Assembly (NCBI RefSeq): GCF_949628265.1
Contig: NC_088788.1
Coordinates: 29,250,335-29,314,334, forward strand
From: Cloeon dipterum
Lineage: Eukaryota; Arthropoda; Insecta; Ephemeroptera; Baetidae
Length of the DNA stretch: 64,000 bases
Direction of reading: 5' to 3'
Shown here: positions 38,601-52,700 of the stretch, one piece after another
Position numbering within the stretch: the stretch's first letter is position 1
Layout: every line of letters starts with the position of its first letter
Made by a program: the position numbers and the translations under genes
Notes under the pieces: generated by a model
Told to the model about the DNA's origin: nothing
Seen by the model: only the letters and a program-made list of their open reading frames with translations
Databases searched by the model: none

Positions 38601-41357
38601 TTTGTTACACGAATTGTGAACGATTGTCAATTATAAACATGTCAAATTGTGTGGCGGGCGACGGCCGATTTGTACTGAGACTGACGGCCGCACTTTCTCA
38701 ACTGATCACGGCAAATTGGTTGGTTTCCACAGGTTTGTGTATACCGATGAAACAAAAGATATACACTTTTATTTGCAAGAAATTTTGTTCATTATGAGTT
38801 TTACCTCCTTTATCTCTGGCTAATTTGTAAAAATATGCATAGATTCTTTTATAAATCCAATTTTGGGTAACCAATTAAAAATACTGTGCGGCATTTTGAG
38901 TAATTACGAGTACGTTCAATTAAATGTAAATTTAAATCCCTAGTGACTGTTTAAACTGAATCAGATTTAGCAAAAAATGTTGTCAGACTGTAAGTTAAAA
39001 AGTGTATTTCAAATCAACATGTTAAATGTTTAAGAACTAATCGTTGCAGAGGTGGCTGGTGCGAAGGATAATTTTTACGCAATTCATCAACATAATCGTG
39101 TGTTAAGCGAATTCACCATGGTGTGTTTGGAATGGCTTACTTATATGGAATTGCACTAAAAGCATACTGAGAGCAGACTTAAGTCTGATTGATGTGGATA
39201 TGCAAATTTCGCTCGTAGCAGCCGTACTTGAAACAAATGCGAAGAACAAGAGAAAACAGCTCTTGTCTGCACTTATATTGCGCTGGAGTTGGTTTAGTGT
39301 AAATGCATGAGAAGCGAAATGTCGATTCAAAGATTTACACAATTACTGCTGGAAAAAAGACATTTCCTCCATCAGAAGCCGAGCCGAAACGCCAATAAAG
39401 CAATTAAAATGTTATATGTGCGCTTGAAATAATTAGTTTTGTAAATGCTCAAGAGTAGTAGGAGTAAATAATTGTGACCAATAAACAAATTAGACGAAAG
39501 AGCAGTTTTTTATTTTGCTCTTAACTAAACATACCAACATTTTATTTGTTTATTGGACTTATTCTGATTACATGGTCGTGTGGTTCTATGTATAGCATTA
39601 GAAAATGGATTTAGAGAGGAAATTAAATGAGAGCAATTTCATCTTGCTCTATATTCATTGTCAGAAAAACACTCCACATGAATTTCAAACAATGATATAA
39701 ATGCCCATGTTTTGGGGTCATCCATGGATATCAATAAATTGTAAAAAAGCTTCTGTTAACCCTCCTAAATTGAATGAATCATTTTTCATAATTCGAAAAT
39801 AAATATTTTCCTAGAACTGTTCTATTCGCATTTCTGCGAGAAAAACACGCTGGAAGTCGTTGAATGTTGAGGTTGCTGCACGGCTTTGGATTGCTAATGG
39901 GAATAAATGAAATTTCAAGCGGGCACATTACCGCAGAAATTTACAGCGACCACTTTGGTAAAATACACGCCGATCGCGGCCGGCATGAATCACCTCTCTC
40001 TCTCGTTCTGCACAGATTTTCCAGGCAAGAAACACTCTTGGCCGCCGCCGCGCCAGTCAGCAGCCGCTCGAAAGAACATTTCCAAGACATCTCGAGATGG
40101 CCACTAACGCACATCGTCATAAATTTCAAGTCTCTCGAATAAACGTGGCGAAGCTTGCGTGTGGTTCGGAATAAATTCTATGACAGGAGCAATTATAATT
40201 GAAGCAGCGGCGGCTCGTGTGGTGGAATGGACGCGGCGGGCAGAGAGTGACATCAATAAATCAGCCGTGTTATGGCGACCACCTTCAATGAGAATGAGAA
40301 AATCATTTTTTATTATTTCAGCAGCTCTTTCAAGCTGTCGCTCTGCTGAAAATCTGATTCTTCCTTAGCCTTCATGTTGCTAGCAATAAAGGTTTCACAT
40401 TTGTTTTAAATTTCATTTTGAAATCTTTCTCTCAGCATATGCTATGTTAAATATAGAAACATTGAACAACTCTGATTAAATTAACTTATCAATTTTTGGC
40501 AGCTAAACTGTGAACAACTGGCTGTAACAATTAGATGGCCACTACTCTGCTCCGCAAAAAATATAACATCCTTCATACCAAACATTTGATAAATCTAATC
40601 AGTTAGTTACATTTTTAATTGAATATTAAAATGTGGCTCGGAGTTGCACTGAAAATTTAATCGGTTCCAGAGGCCGAACGATCAAAAGTAAAAGAAAACT
40701 AACAAAATACGTATTTTTTAACTTCACCTGACTAAACGAACTCTCTTCAATTAGTATCGTTAATTTCTATTCGTGTTTTGCGTTTTAAAAATGTTAAAAT
40801 TATTACAACAAATTTGTTTACTTAAACATTGGATGACAGGAATTGATCGTGATCTAAATTCTCAAATAAAAGAGACCACCCAAGATTTAATCCTGTCTTT
40901 GTAGGAGTTGATTGACTCTTTCGCGAACGTAACCTAAATTTGCGAAGATATTTCTCCAGACCACGTGTTTTTAAATTGGTGATTAATTAGGAAAGTCTTC
41001 TCCACAGCCTCTTTCGCGACGAAGTAGTAGAATTTTCAGCCGGATGGATAAATTTGATATAATAGCGGCGGGAGGGATATGGAGGAAGATCAAGCCGGTC
41101 GCTTAAATTAAAGATAAATAATATAACGCCTGAGCGCGAGAGCTGTGTGGGAAAAGTTGAAAATGACGAAAGATTTCGGGAGAGATGCTAATGTGCTGGA
41201 GATTTCTTTATCGGCCATATACAAGCGTATATTTATTTACGAGACGAGCAGAAAGAGAGAAGTCGTCTGCCTTTTCCTCTCAGAAACCTGCTGATCAACA
41301 CATTAAACGGCAGCAGCACTGACCGCAGCAGCTAAAAAATAAAAGGACCGTGCGCGG

Positions 41358-41360
<3 letters not shown>
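29684..41360. other. 11.7-kb gene-free stretch
   Basis: No supported gene. GC-richer patches (about 30160-30340, 33880-34020, 35600-36060) alternate with AT-rich DNA containing many TAATTA/ATTAAT homeodomain-like words. The longest frame (35605-36165, 186 codons) has a low-complexity Arg/Ser/Cys-rich translation and overlapping frames on the other strand, so I do not call it. A dispersed-repeat copy lies at 32751-32850. It could be a regulatory region or a long intron of a gene outside the window. Confidence 0.5.
32751..32850 (-). repeat. Dispersed repeat, copy B
   Basis: On the minus strand it aligns to 12878-12975 across about 100 bp. The best core (GATCAGCAGGGCAACTGTGC and onward) has two mismatches in 42 bp. 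The flanks on both sides are unrelated, so this is a dispersed copy and not part of the tandem duplication. Confidence 0.7.

Positions 41361-41426
<66 letters not shown>
41361..41426. repeat. (CT)n microsatellite
   Basis: About 66 bp of TC dinucleotides with one TTT interruption near 41415. Arg/Glu-repeat frames over it on the minus strand are artefacts. Confidence 0.97.
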
Positions 41427-44400
41427 CGACGCACACACAAATCCCGAGGACCACTTAGCCGCTCGTATTTTCTCATCCGGCCGTCGTAAATATCGCGGCT
41501 TCTCAAGATAAACGCACACGCATCCACTCATTCTTTGGGCATTTTGAGGTTTTTACCAATAACTCAGAACGCGTGTATTTGTTCTCAGAGTGACCTTTCT
41601 TGTTGTATTGTGGCCGCCGTCGTTCTGAGATAACGGTTTCGTCCAGAATCAAGACGAAAATCAAGGAAAATTACCAATTTCAACAAATCAAATGAAATAA
41701 AGTAGCATACATTGTTTAAATAAACTATGCGATCAATTCAATTGATCATTTTAATTCATAAATACTGAATGGTTGTTGAATGTGTTAAAATTAACAGAGA
41801 TTTTAGATACTCTAAGTTTGCTAAATTTAAAAATGAATCAAATTGAAAAATTAAAAATCAAAGTTTAATTTAGCGCTGAAAGTCATAATCTTTTTTTTTA
41901 ATTCGGTTATATAACATAACTTTTCACGTGTCCTAGTGGAAAACACATTCGGTTTTGCATCAACGCTGGGTGAGTAAGCGTTTTGGTTTAATGTGCCAAA
42001 ATAAAGTTGTCGTTTAATATTCACCTATAATGAGGCTGTTTATTTTCAATGAGTATTTAGAGAATATTATACCTATAGCTAAATGAAGTCTAATTTCTTT
42101 TAAAGCGTGGTCGTGACTTTATGTAAGGCCTATAATTTTCCTCAGCCCCGCAAGTAATTAAATTAGATTTGGTTTATTGCAACTGAACAATTTTTCGCAA
42201 ATCGGATATAAATTATACACTCTGCTTCAAGCTTTGTAATAAACTTCTGTTTTAAATGCTCCCAAGCAACCTGAAGCAGTTTCTGTTAGCTTGAAACGCC
42301 TTCGACTGTTCTGCATAATAGCCGCTGAAGCATAAATCTGGATAATATTATGGCGACCTCAGTTTTGCTTTAAATATATGAGCGCGCTAAAAATGTGTCC
42401 CTAGAGCACATTATGCGGAAGTCAGATTCCACAGGGAGAGATTAATCTGAGGGAAACGGGTCAATCAACCTTTACGAATAGCGACAATGACCTCGCGAGA
42501 GTGAATACATCGGGCTCAAGCAGCACCTCCACCTTCTTTATCTGCTCTCCTCCTGCAGCTTCTCATCTTTCTCCTTTAAAAAATTTAAATCTTTTAAATA
42601 ATGAATACAAAATATGCCCATGACAAAAACTTAAATGATATTTTGCCTCGTATTTTTTTAAACGAGTGAGGCAGAAGGAAAATTTTAGTTGAATTAAGGC
42701 TATCAATTTTAATTTATTAACTTAATTTTATTGGAATGTGAACTCGACGGCAATTGGTATCTTTGTCTGTTCATCAAATTACGCCTTGGAACATGGTTTC
42801 ACGCGCAGAAATATCTTGCGAAAGCTATATACGCGCAGCAGCAGCAAGCTTTAATGTTCGGTTCTTGCGTGTTTGTTTAATCTATGGGTGATCTAAAAGC
42901 TCGACTGTGTGTGAAATTGGCAAGAGTGATTTGTCACAGTGCGCCCTTTTCACTCGGCCGTCCAATGCCTAATTGCGACCAACACACGCCCAAGTGACCG
43001 TACACGAAATGGTCTGCTTGCTGCGCGTGGAATCTGGAGATAAAACATCATGAAAAGACATTTTCATAATCCGCCGAGCCGCGCGCACACTTGACAGCAC
43101 ACTTAAATTGTGTGTGTCAATTCATTTTTATGCGCACGTGTTTCAAACTCACTCGAGTGCTTTGCATGAGGGTTAATTGGACCTCCATTCAATTCTCGCG
43201 CACCGCCCATTTGTTCCATCAAATTGGTTGCTTAGATATAGTCCAACAGACACAATGTTGCAAAAGCGAAATTAGAGTTCTCTTTGGATCGTTATTGTCA
43301 AGGCTCGCATAATACTAATGGTTTTTATCCAACCATACAACCAAAGTAAAAGACCGTATAAATATGCGTAGGTTAAAAAATGTTATATTATATTTAATAT
43401 TATAGATGTGTGCGAATTCCTTGCGCCGAAGTTCTGCCAGTTGCATCAATATGCATACACACAAAATGCCGTTAGTTTGTGATAGTAGCAATATGTATAA
43501 TTTTTTCGAGTGAAAGAGCATATGAACTATCTATCAAGAAAGAAGTTAATTTATGTTGTTTGTAAATTGTACACCATTTTGGTCTTTGTTATTAAATTCT
43601 ATGTTTCTATCTTCAATCAATATTAGTTTTTTTCTTATAACTTATGCCGTGCAACAATTTATCATACAGATAAAGGAATTTTCAGCCGCTCACTCTCCGA
43701 TCACACATCAAATTAGTATTTCTAAGTGCTTCAACCTTCAGTAGTTTGCTGTGCATACTAATCATGAAGCTAAATCAAATACAACTGTCGTTATAAAATT
43801 ATACACTCATACTGCATTCAGGCTACTCAAGGAAACTATTGGAAAATTACTTAACCTCATTTAAAAGGTTAACACATTTTCACGCGTCGACACTCGGCGG
43901 TTCTCACTTGCTAATTAAGTTATCTGAACAGCGTGCCTCGCTCTGCTACATTGTATGACATTTTTAATTAAAATGTAAATTGTTGCACCGCAAGCCAATC
44001 AAGTCGAGATGGAAATTGTCACCTTGTCAAATCGTCCATGTGCAAACCGAACACTAATCCAAAGAGAGATTGCGTGACGCTATCATTCTCTTCAAATAAA
44101 GAGATTGTTCAGCATTTTACATTCGCATTGTCACAGTCAAGTTCTAAAAGTGAGGGTAAAGAGGCGAGAGTGAGTTCCGAACAGACTGAATGTTGAATAA
44201 TTTCCTCAATATGCATGCAAATCCAAGGCCAACACGAAATGCACCTGTCCAACTGCATCTGTGCTCGTTGGCGTCATCCCATATTTATTGGCGCCGAGAC
44301 CGTGATAATAATTTAATATTCCGCGTGCCATCCGCATGTTATATTGTATCCCCGAGAGAACGGAGCGCGCGCGAACGACGTTTGAGCATGGTGTCGCAGA

Positions 44401-46705
44401 CATTGTGTTATAAAGTAGTGTTTGATCTCACCTCTGATTGCAATTAAACCGTTCGCAATCGGGGACTACCTAATACCATGGCAGGAGAGAGATCATTTGA
44501 ATTTTTATTTTTGCATTGAAATGTTACAGTCCATTTATCTTCTATATATTTTTGATTGTAATTGTATATTTTCACAAAGAATATTGAAATAAAAATAAGA
44601 AATAAATATTTAAATTACGCTTGACGTTCATTAAGGCTCAGTACTGGCATCATCTCTTCAAAAATTTAATCAGCTTATATATTTTGGTATTTTTTTTCGC
44701 ATAACATTTGTCCGTTTAATTGTGCAGTTAAATGACACCAACAACAGCTAAACCGGCTAAACTATCAATTAAAACAAATTGCATGAAGCTAATATTTTCA
44801 TAGAAATGGTCTCTCACCTTAACATAATTCTCCATCATTATTATATAGGAACAATAGCTTGAAAGCCAGCTAAGAATAGGAGGTCCCGTTTTCTCTCGTG
44901 AATATTAGCTATATGTGCGTGAATGCATTCATGTAGCCGGCGCAGGTTTAATTTTATTCGCATAAATGATTGCCTCCACATCTGCATATCTGAGAAAGCA
45001 ATATTTTATTAAAATAAAATGATAGCGCACATCACATTGTATCAAACTTTATTGCAGCATGCGCCGCTTGAATAAACGAGATATGCGTGCTGGCAGAGTC
45101 TCAATAAAATCTATCACCTCACATATCTCTGCTTCGTTGTTTCTATTTATTTTCTTTCGTGAGGACGTGTTTGCGCCAATACTTCACTGCAATGTGCGGT
45201 GCAAGATTCTTTCCTCTGCACCCAGGGCTTTCTTCTCTCTTCCTCGTGTGGAATGACAAGGAGATAAAGCATCTTTATTTCTCTCTATTCCAAAGCCATA
45301 GTTGAATACATAAACATACGTACGCTTTAAATGTTTTCCACAGATGGAAGCTAGTAAAAAGATCAAAACTATGCTAACCCTTTTTAAAATCAACTTTAAG
45401 AATCAGTTTCACTAAAATTATATTAAATAAATAATTTTAAGGGAGGGGGTAGAGTATCCCTCGATTGCTTTTGATCACAAAATGACTATTTATTTTGTCG
45501 GTCTTCATCAATATGGGCAGTGCAGAAAGTACTTCCAAAAATTAATGTTTAATTCAATTTTTCATTATAGTATGCTTAATCAATCATTAACCATTTTCAT
45601 CTTCTTGTTCGTCTTGATGATCTAGATCTATGTGCGTCGAATAGGGGTTTAGGAATAAAAACTATAGTTATTTTTTCCAAGAGCATTTTCAAGCTCTCCC
45701 ACATAATTAGCCTGCTGTTTTTTCTGGTATTGCATATCAAAATCCTTTGGCAAAGATATCTTAAGTTTAGCATGGTATGAATTATGATCTCTAAATAGAT
45801 TAACAGCTTATGAAGCAATTAAAACGCATAAAAAGTTCTAACCTTAAGTTCCCATAGCTGTGATAAATTTGGAATGATGTTTGAAAATAATAAAGTGAAA
45901 CAAAACTGCCTTGATACCTGAAAAATCGTACCAGAATGCGATAAATAATTTCAGCAAGCTGCGGCGGCTCTGGAAAGGTGCGTTTTAGCTCACGCTCCAT
46001 AAAACAAAATGTTGAGGACCTCCTGTCGTGCCTCCATCTGCACCGCCTGGCCATTAGGCCAGCCACATTACACGCATTTGAGGCACTCTAGACCGCTGAT
46101 CTCCATCGCTTTCGAAAACAGGGTTTTTATTTAAAAATTATGCAAAAATTGAGCTGCAAAACCGATCCAATTCGATATCTAGAGCGCTTTATTAAAAATA
46201 CAGAGCAGGCTCATTAACATGCCCAATTGACAGGCCGCTCGCCCACATTATAAGCTACACTCCAGAGAGCAACTATCTGCTTTCAGTAGATTTATCAAAC
46301 ACTCGAATTACAGTCAAATATAAATAACATCAGCTTCTGACTTTTGTCTGTAAATCTGTCAAGATTTAACGGAGTAAGAACGATTACGATTCTGCTCACT
46401 CACAAAAAAGGGAGAGACAAAAAATCCTGCATTATAATAAAATTAAATAAATAGCGCAGGTAAACAATATTCATGTACGCGATTTTTGAACGCTTGTTTT
46501 GCATCAAACTATTTTATATTAATGTGATGTAAATTGATCTTGTTTGCATATATGAAAGCTAACAATATGTTCTACATCAATATTTAACAAGTGGCTTAAA
46601 GGTTCATTAAGAAACATGCTGTCATCGTTACAATTCTTTATGATTCACACAAATATTATTTAACTAAAGATAGGTGGCTAGTGATATTTTGAAGACAAAA
46701 TTTAT
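41427..46705. other. 5.3-kb gene-free stretch
   Basis: No supported gene or RNA. A minus-strand frame at 45800-46066 contains a segment (about 45890-46010) reading ERELKRTFPEPPQLAEIIYR that looks like transposon-derived helix-turn-helix sequence. It is too short and unsupported to annotate as a gene. The rest is AT-rich with no recognised content. Confidence 0.45.
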
Positions 46706-46782
46706 ATTGCACACGTTCATGTACTGGACAGCCACTGTCCGCTGTTTCGGCCCCTCTGCGGCCTCATCACGAGCAATGCAAA
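46706..46782 (-). ncRNA. Degenerate hammerhead-ribozyme-like motif
   Basis: On the minus strand: GATGA (46768-46764), stem II GGCC/GGCC (46763-46760 with 46752-46749) closing a 7-nt loop, GAAA (46748-46745), stem III CAGC/GCUG (46744-46741 with 46732-46729) closing an 8-nt loop, then UC (46728-46727) at the expected cleavage position. Stem I is partial: AUUG/CAGU next to the core with a G-U pair, and UUGCA/UGCAA distally. The conserved CUGAUGA reads CUCGUGAUGA, as if three bases were inserted, so it is probably inactive. By established knowledge, type I hammerheads occur in Penelope-like and other small retroelements. No element body is recognisable here. Confidence 0.45.
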
Positions 46783-46789
46783 AACCTTG

Positions 46790-49700
46790 TAACACAAAAT
46801 TCACGTCACATAGTGTTCATTCAAAATGATCGACCATACATACTCATTGCTGACCATGGTAAAAGAGAAGAAAGTGTAAAAATCATATTAAATACTCGCC
46901 CTCCTTTACACAAAAATTCATAAAGCCTCAAATTTCAACGGAAGCTATTTCAAAGAGGGAAATTCTGCTTCTTTTATCTGGAATAAATCTAAAATATTAA
47001 TGTCTTGAAATGCTGCTCTGTCAAATATAATTTTGTAGGAAAATGCTGTGAAATATTTTCATATTTGAGAATCAAGTTTTGAAATTAGAAAAATACAAAT
47101 TCATTATTAAGAATTTAACTAGAATTTCTTTCTCTCGCGTTATTTCCGGTGTGGGTTACTCGGTTCGAGCCAAAAGGAAATGCATCTGGTTCCTTTGTAG
47201 ACGTAGATTTAATCCATAATTAAGACTGTAAATATTACATAATAAATAATCACAATAAAATCTCAAAGGAAAGTCAATATATAAACAAATAATATACGCA
47301 TCAATATGCGAGTCGAGAATAACAATAATTATTATCACAGTTAAACACAATGCTTACCCCGGTATTATCTTCGGGTCTATAAGTTATTACAAGCGTCATA
47401 TATGCGCACGACATTATACTCCCGGCCGGAGAGGTAAATGCGACATGACCGTATGCGTGCGTAGGTGAGCGGTCAGTGAAGGTAAATTATACAGGGTAAA
47501 TGAGAAAAGCTTATCATACAGTTACAAGTGACATCTAAAGGTTACAAACTAAGTTAACGCCAATAAGCGGGAACCGCTACACCGGTGACTATTTTTTACA
47601 AGTATTTCTGAGTGAATACCGTATTGAATTAATTAGAAATAAATATGCTATAATCCTCTCGCAAAAAATGAACTTTGATGACTGTACTTAAAGGTTTCTT
47701 CGCATTGGGTGCTCGCAACTTAACACAATTTTTCTTGACCGGCTTGAAGCGTAATAGAAATTTTTCAGCCTTGGTGCGTATTCATCATCTGCGGCTGTCA
47801 AGATTGTTTACAGAATAACAATCATAATTAATGCCACAGCATTAATGATCTTGTAGGAACAAGCAGAAATTAAGAAATATATAATTACAGAGATGGCCGA
47901 GGCGGAGGTAGCCAGATGGAGAGAGCAGGAGCGCATTGTTTCTGAAGAATGTGCTCCATTTCGTATGTAATTTCTGATTAGTTCATTATGTGGGCCTCTT
48001 GTTTGTGTATCGCAGCCACTATTTAATTATTATCCATCTTTAAGGCCATAAATTAAGAAAAAATACGCCAGCAGCCGCGGAGGAGGCGCACGCTCAGCCG
48101 CCGTAAATCTGATTAAGTTGTAGGTTTTGTTTTCGGACTACGGCTCCCGCAGGACCAGCAAAAATGTACTTTCGACGCTGCTATGGTACAAAGTAAAAGG
48201 AGCATTCTCGCGGTGCTCGGAGATCTTCTGATTTTAATGTTGTCTTGAATTGTTAAGTTACTGTCGACTGCACATGCCGCGGAGTTTTCTCACAACCTGT
48301 ACGCCACGATTTTGGGTTTTTATGTGCGCTAGAGGTCAACATCTCTTTTCCGACGGTTTTAATAGCATCTTGCCTTCTGATATTTCAGTAGAGTGATGAG
48401 TAAAATACTCTAATAATAAACTTCTCTCTTCTCATATGAAATAATTGACAAACTGTTTTTTTGAACTACAATTGAATTTAAGTGATTAAAATTAACAAGT
48501 TTGACCATGCGACTAATTAAAAAATAGAGCAGATGTTTAATATTATGCATCATATACACTGCATGAAAAACGTTATTTAAGATTGTATGCGCAAATACTG
48601 AAAAAAAATTTAAACTAAGTCTGTACAATTTGCTCATCCTCATTTCATTTTTGACCATTTGGACAGTTGTTCAAAGATCTTGGAGCTTGGAATTTTTATG
48701 AATATAGAATCGAAAAACTGTTTTTTCTTTAACGGGAGCAATGGCACCCACGATGAGATGAGAAGCGTTTATTTTAATGAGTGTTGCGTGTCAAAACGTG
48801 CTCTGGAAAACTCTCCATCAATAACGAGACACGCAAATGTTGCACTCTCATATTTCCACGGAAACCCGCGCGAGACGCAGATGAAAAATAAGGCTGGCCA
48901 GCGGGAAAGATTTATGTTTTCAGCGGACGTATTTGAGAGAAACTCGATCGGTTGTTGTAACACCCCCTACTCATTTTCTTCAGCAACAGGTAAATAAAAC
49001 ACACGCGCTCATCGCGAAAGAAATTTGTCTTGCCCCATAAGCAGAATTGATTTAGTAAATGAGTGGGCCCAAGAGCGAGAGCAAGCGAGCGAGAGGCGAT
49101 TTTTATTTATTGCATTCTGCGAACTGCTAGGAAGGAGATAAAACGTACGAGCTACGAAAGCAATTACTCATATCCGAAACACAACACAACTGACTGAGAT
49201 ATTATTGAAGTCAATAAACTAGCCGTTTATTTATAAGTGTGTGCGCTCGTACCTCTGCGCGAACGTCGTCTTTATTACACACGGCTTCTCCCAATGGGAT
49301 CCCACCTGCTGATACCCTGAAAATATTTGAAACGCCTTTAAATCTTTATGACATTGTGAAAATTTGGATTTCTTTTTAGATTTTTATCTAGTTAAAAGAA
49401 ATGTGTTTATTAATGCGGCTTGATCATTCAGAGCATGGTGCCAAACGACTGGGAACAAATCCATCACCATCTAGATGAAAATTTGAATGAAAACAAAACA
49501 GCTTCAGCTTCAAGTTCGTAAAATAATGCTTTGTTCAAGACAATTATTCTTATAAAATGAGACAAGTAAAATGCAACTCAAAATTTTTATTTCACGATTA
49601 AATTAAAAAAATTAGCAGGCTAAAAGTGTATCATCTGCATTATTGCGAGAGACATGTAAGCAGTTCGTTGTGAGGAAAATACATTTTTGCTAAATCTTCT

Positions 49701-52700
49701 CTTACGTGTTAGCTAAAGCCAAAAATAATATTATTTTATTTGAAGGATAAAAGAGCTATTGAATTTTTCTTCTTGGCCCTCTTTCTGCACTCGTGTCCTT
49801 GTTCTCCTCATATAAACTTGTTTTACAGTCAATCCCACTTGCTCCGTCACTCACGGTTTATCCCTTGATGCACAATGTTGCAACATGTGTTTGAAAAATG
49901 TTTTAGTCTCAAGTTGCAGTTATACATATATATAATGAAAAAACAGCGTAATCAGTCGTACACGATTTTCTCTAATACAGTTCTCTTTTTCATCCTCGTC
50001 TTGGACCGTATTGAGCAAGAAGCTGCAAGGATAATAAAGGGCTTTTCAAGAGCGCTGATGGATGAATATTTGTTATTTTAATGTACACCTCACGATTATT
50101 GTGTACGATATTTTATTTTGTTCTCTGGTGCAAAGGCATAAGGATGAGGAAGGAGTGCGAGCGAGCGAAACGTGTGTCAGACCTGTATATGATGGATCAG
50201 GCCGGTGCGCGGCCAGTGCGGGTGTTTGGCAATAAATTCACTCACAATAATAATCAGTCAGTCCGCAACACACGCTTGCTCAACTCCGCACACGCAAATG
50301 TTGAGATCCTCTCGCCAGCGCAGGCATTTATATAGTTATATTAATATTTGCGTGGTTCTCAGCTTGCAGCTTTGATGGGTTTCTCTCTGATCTTATCAGC
50401 AACCCCTGCGAGTACCAAGAGTTTGAAAATAAATGCAAACATCATTTTCGAATGAGAAGCATCAGTCAGTGCTTAAGCTGCACCTCAAGATCTGTTGGTA
50501 AAAATGGCGTGGTTATATCACACTTCCAAAACAGAAGAACTTTATGAAATAATGAGTTTTTAACAAAACTGAGCAGAAAAGAAAAAAGGTCAACGAAGCG
50601 GAAATATATTAATTTAATTTTAACATGGCCTTTATTAACCGCAAGATTTGCTGCTTTCCCTAATATTGGCCAAATCACAAAAAGTATGCTATCTTTAAGT
50701 CAAGCAAATTTTTAATTTTGAATATGTGTTAAAACATGTACCCCCGTCTTCAATTCTTTCACACAACATCTCGTCAAGTTTGAAAACAAGCTCAGCCACT
50801 GTCGCACTTGCACCAATCAGCGAAATTTATGAAATCAATCGGCACGTAAAGCTCAATGTCCTCCAATTATCGAACATCACACATCCAAGTGCGACTCTGA
50901 GCTAATTCTTTTCTCGCATATCGGAGCATCAGACGCGAAGAACGGCGTTCTGCTCGCGGAGGCGAAGATGACGAGCACCATAATGCAAGCGAAGAGAGAG
51001 AGAAAAAGTAAAGTGTCTCGCATGCAGATTCGAGAGAAAGATGCGCCGTAACGACCGGCGTGTGTGAGCAGAGAGAAACCGAGATGCCGATCGTGGTTTC
51101 ATCTCCGGAGGTGGCTAATGAGCTGCAAACAAAACTGGCAGCGCGATAAATCACTCAATTATTGCCAAAGCCATTTGTGGAGAGTGCGAGCAGATGCCTT
51201 GAGCGGTTGAATTATATTTGACCACTCGGCCGCTTTGCATTCCAAATTACCGCAGACCAATTTTCGCGCCGGGAAATAAATACTCGCTGGAATCGGCAGA
51301 CAATAATTGCACGGCGATGCCGCCGAATAATAAAATAATAGCGATCTAATTTGAGTGGGATTGGCTGCTAATCTGTGGGGCCGTCAACTTTAGGCATTCC
51401 AAACGTCGAATACGTCAAGGCTCACAATTTACAATCAAAACTGTGCACCAAAAGCCAATTTACCTTTAAAGCGTTCCGAACACAAGCTTTTAATTCTTGA
51501 TTGACGCAGCTTGCGGGGCAGAGTTTTGAATTGATTAATCATGACAACCGGTTTCTGCATTTGAAACTAACGGATATATATAGTTTAAAATTCACAACCC
51601 TCCTGGTTTGCTTGAAAGAAAGTCATTTAGACAGTTGGAGTGCCATTATAATAAATGTTAAACAGTGCCGACAGCAGCTCTTTTCTGCAGAAACAGACAA
51701 CCCGCGCGCCTTCCTTCCCTGAAATTTATTGTCTAAAATTGTGCTGGAAAATGCTGATTCGCAAATTGCTCCAAATAGCTGGTCGGCCGCGTTCACGAGG
51801 AATCCACATTAATTATCTACGCAGTTAGTAACCCACGTTCGCGTGCATGCTGCGCTCTCGAACGGAAAACCAAACATAAATGACAAGGGGCCCGAGATGA
51901 ATGAGGAAATCTCCACCTGAGATTCTGCCGCCGCACGCAACCCGTGCTCAAAATATACATATCTCTCGTTCATCTACTCCAGCTCCACTTAATTGTGCAG
52001 GCTCAAACGAAATTTATACATATTTGCCCTTGTGTATGTGTTTTCGTCTGCTCATTTTGCTGCTGCGTGCCCGCGCAGACAACTGGTCAAATAGCACCGA
52101 CTCGCCTGCGCACATTCATCATGAATGATTTGCATGTTCTACATTTTGCTCCCCAAGAAGCCATCTGTGTTTGCACCATAAATTTTGCTCTCTGGGCAAC
52201 CAGACCGATCATTATGAACATTAACAAGGTCTGGCTGCTTATATATTATTTTTAATTCAATTCTAAATATTGGCTCGCAACAGTAAATGAGTTGATTTTA
52301 AATCAAAGCTTAAAAGAGAGCTAAAACTTTTTGCAGTGGAGTTTTATTAATTTACAGTAAAACAAGTTGTTATTTGAAAGACTAAAGCTTTGATTTGAGA
52401 CAAAACTTTTGCATACCTGGGAAAGCGTGTCAATATCTATTTAGCGTGAGAGTTTTAATAAATAGCTATATTTAGAGTTGCTTTTTATGGGTTTGCGAGT
52501 GTCTTCAAGCGGAAAAACAATATATATATTGCAGCTTTTTAATCCCTGATCTCTTTTGATATACTAGCACATATTTTATAATAATTCGTTGACACTTTAG
52601 AAAAACATATATGACGCTTGCGACTGCTGGTGCTAATATCTTTTTAGCAGTGGATCACGCACCGGGTCAGTGGCCGTCCTTTAAAAAGCAAATAAATGGC

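Noticed and set aside
47155..47180. B-box-like GGTTCGAGCC as a possible tRNA
   Set aside because: No flanking T stem, anticodon arm or acceptor stem can be formed.
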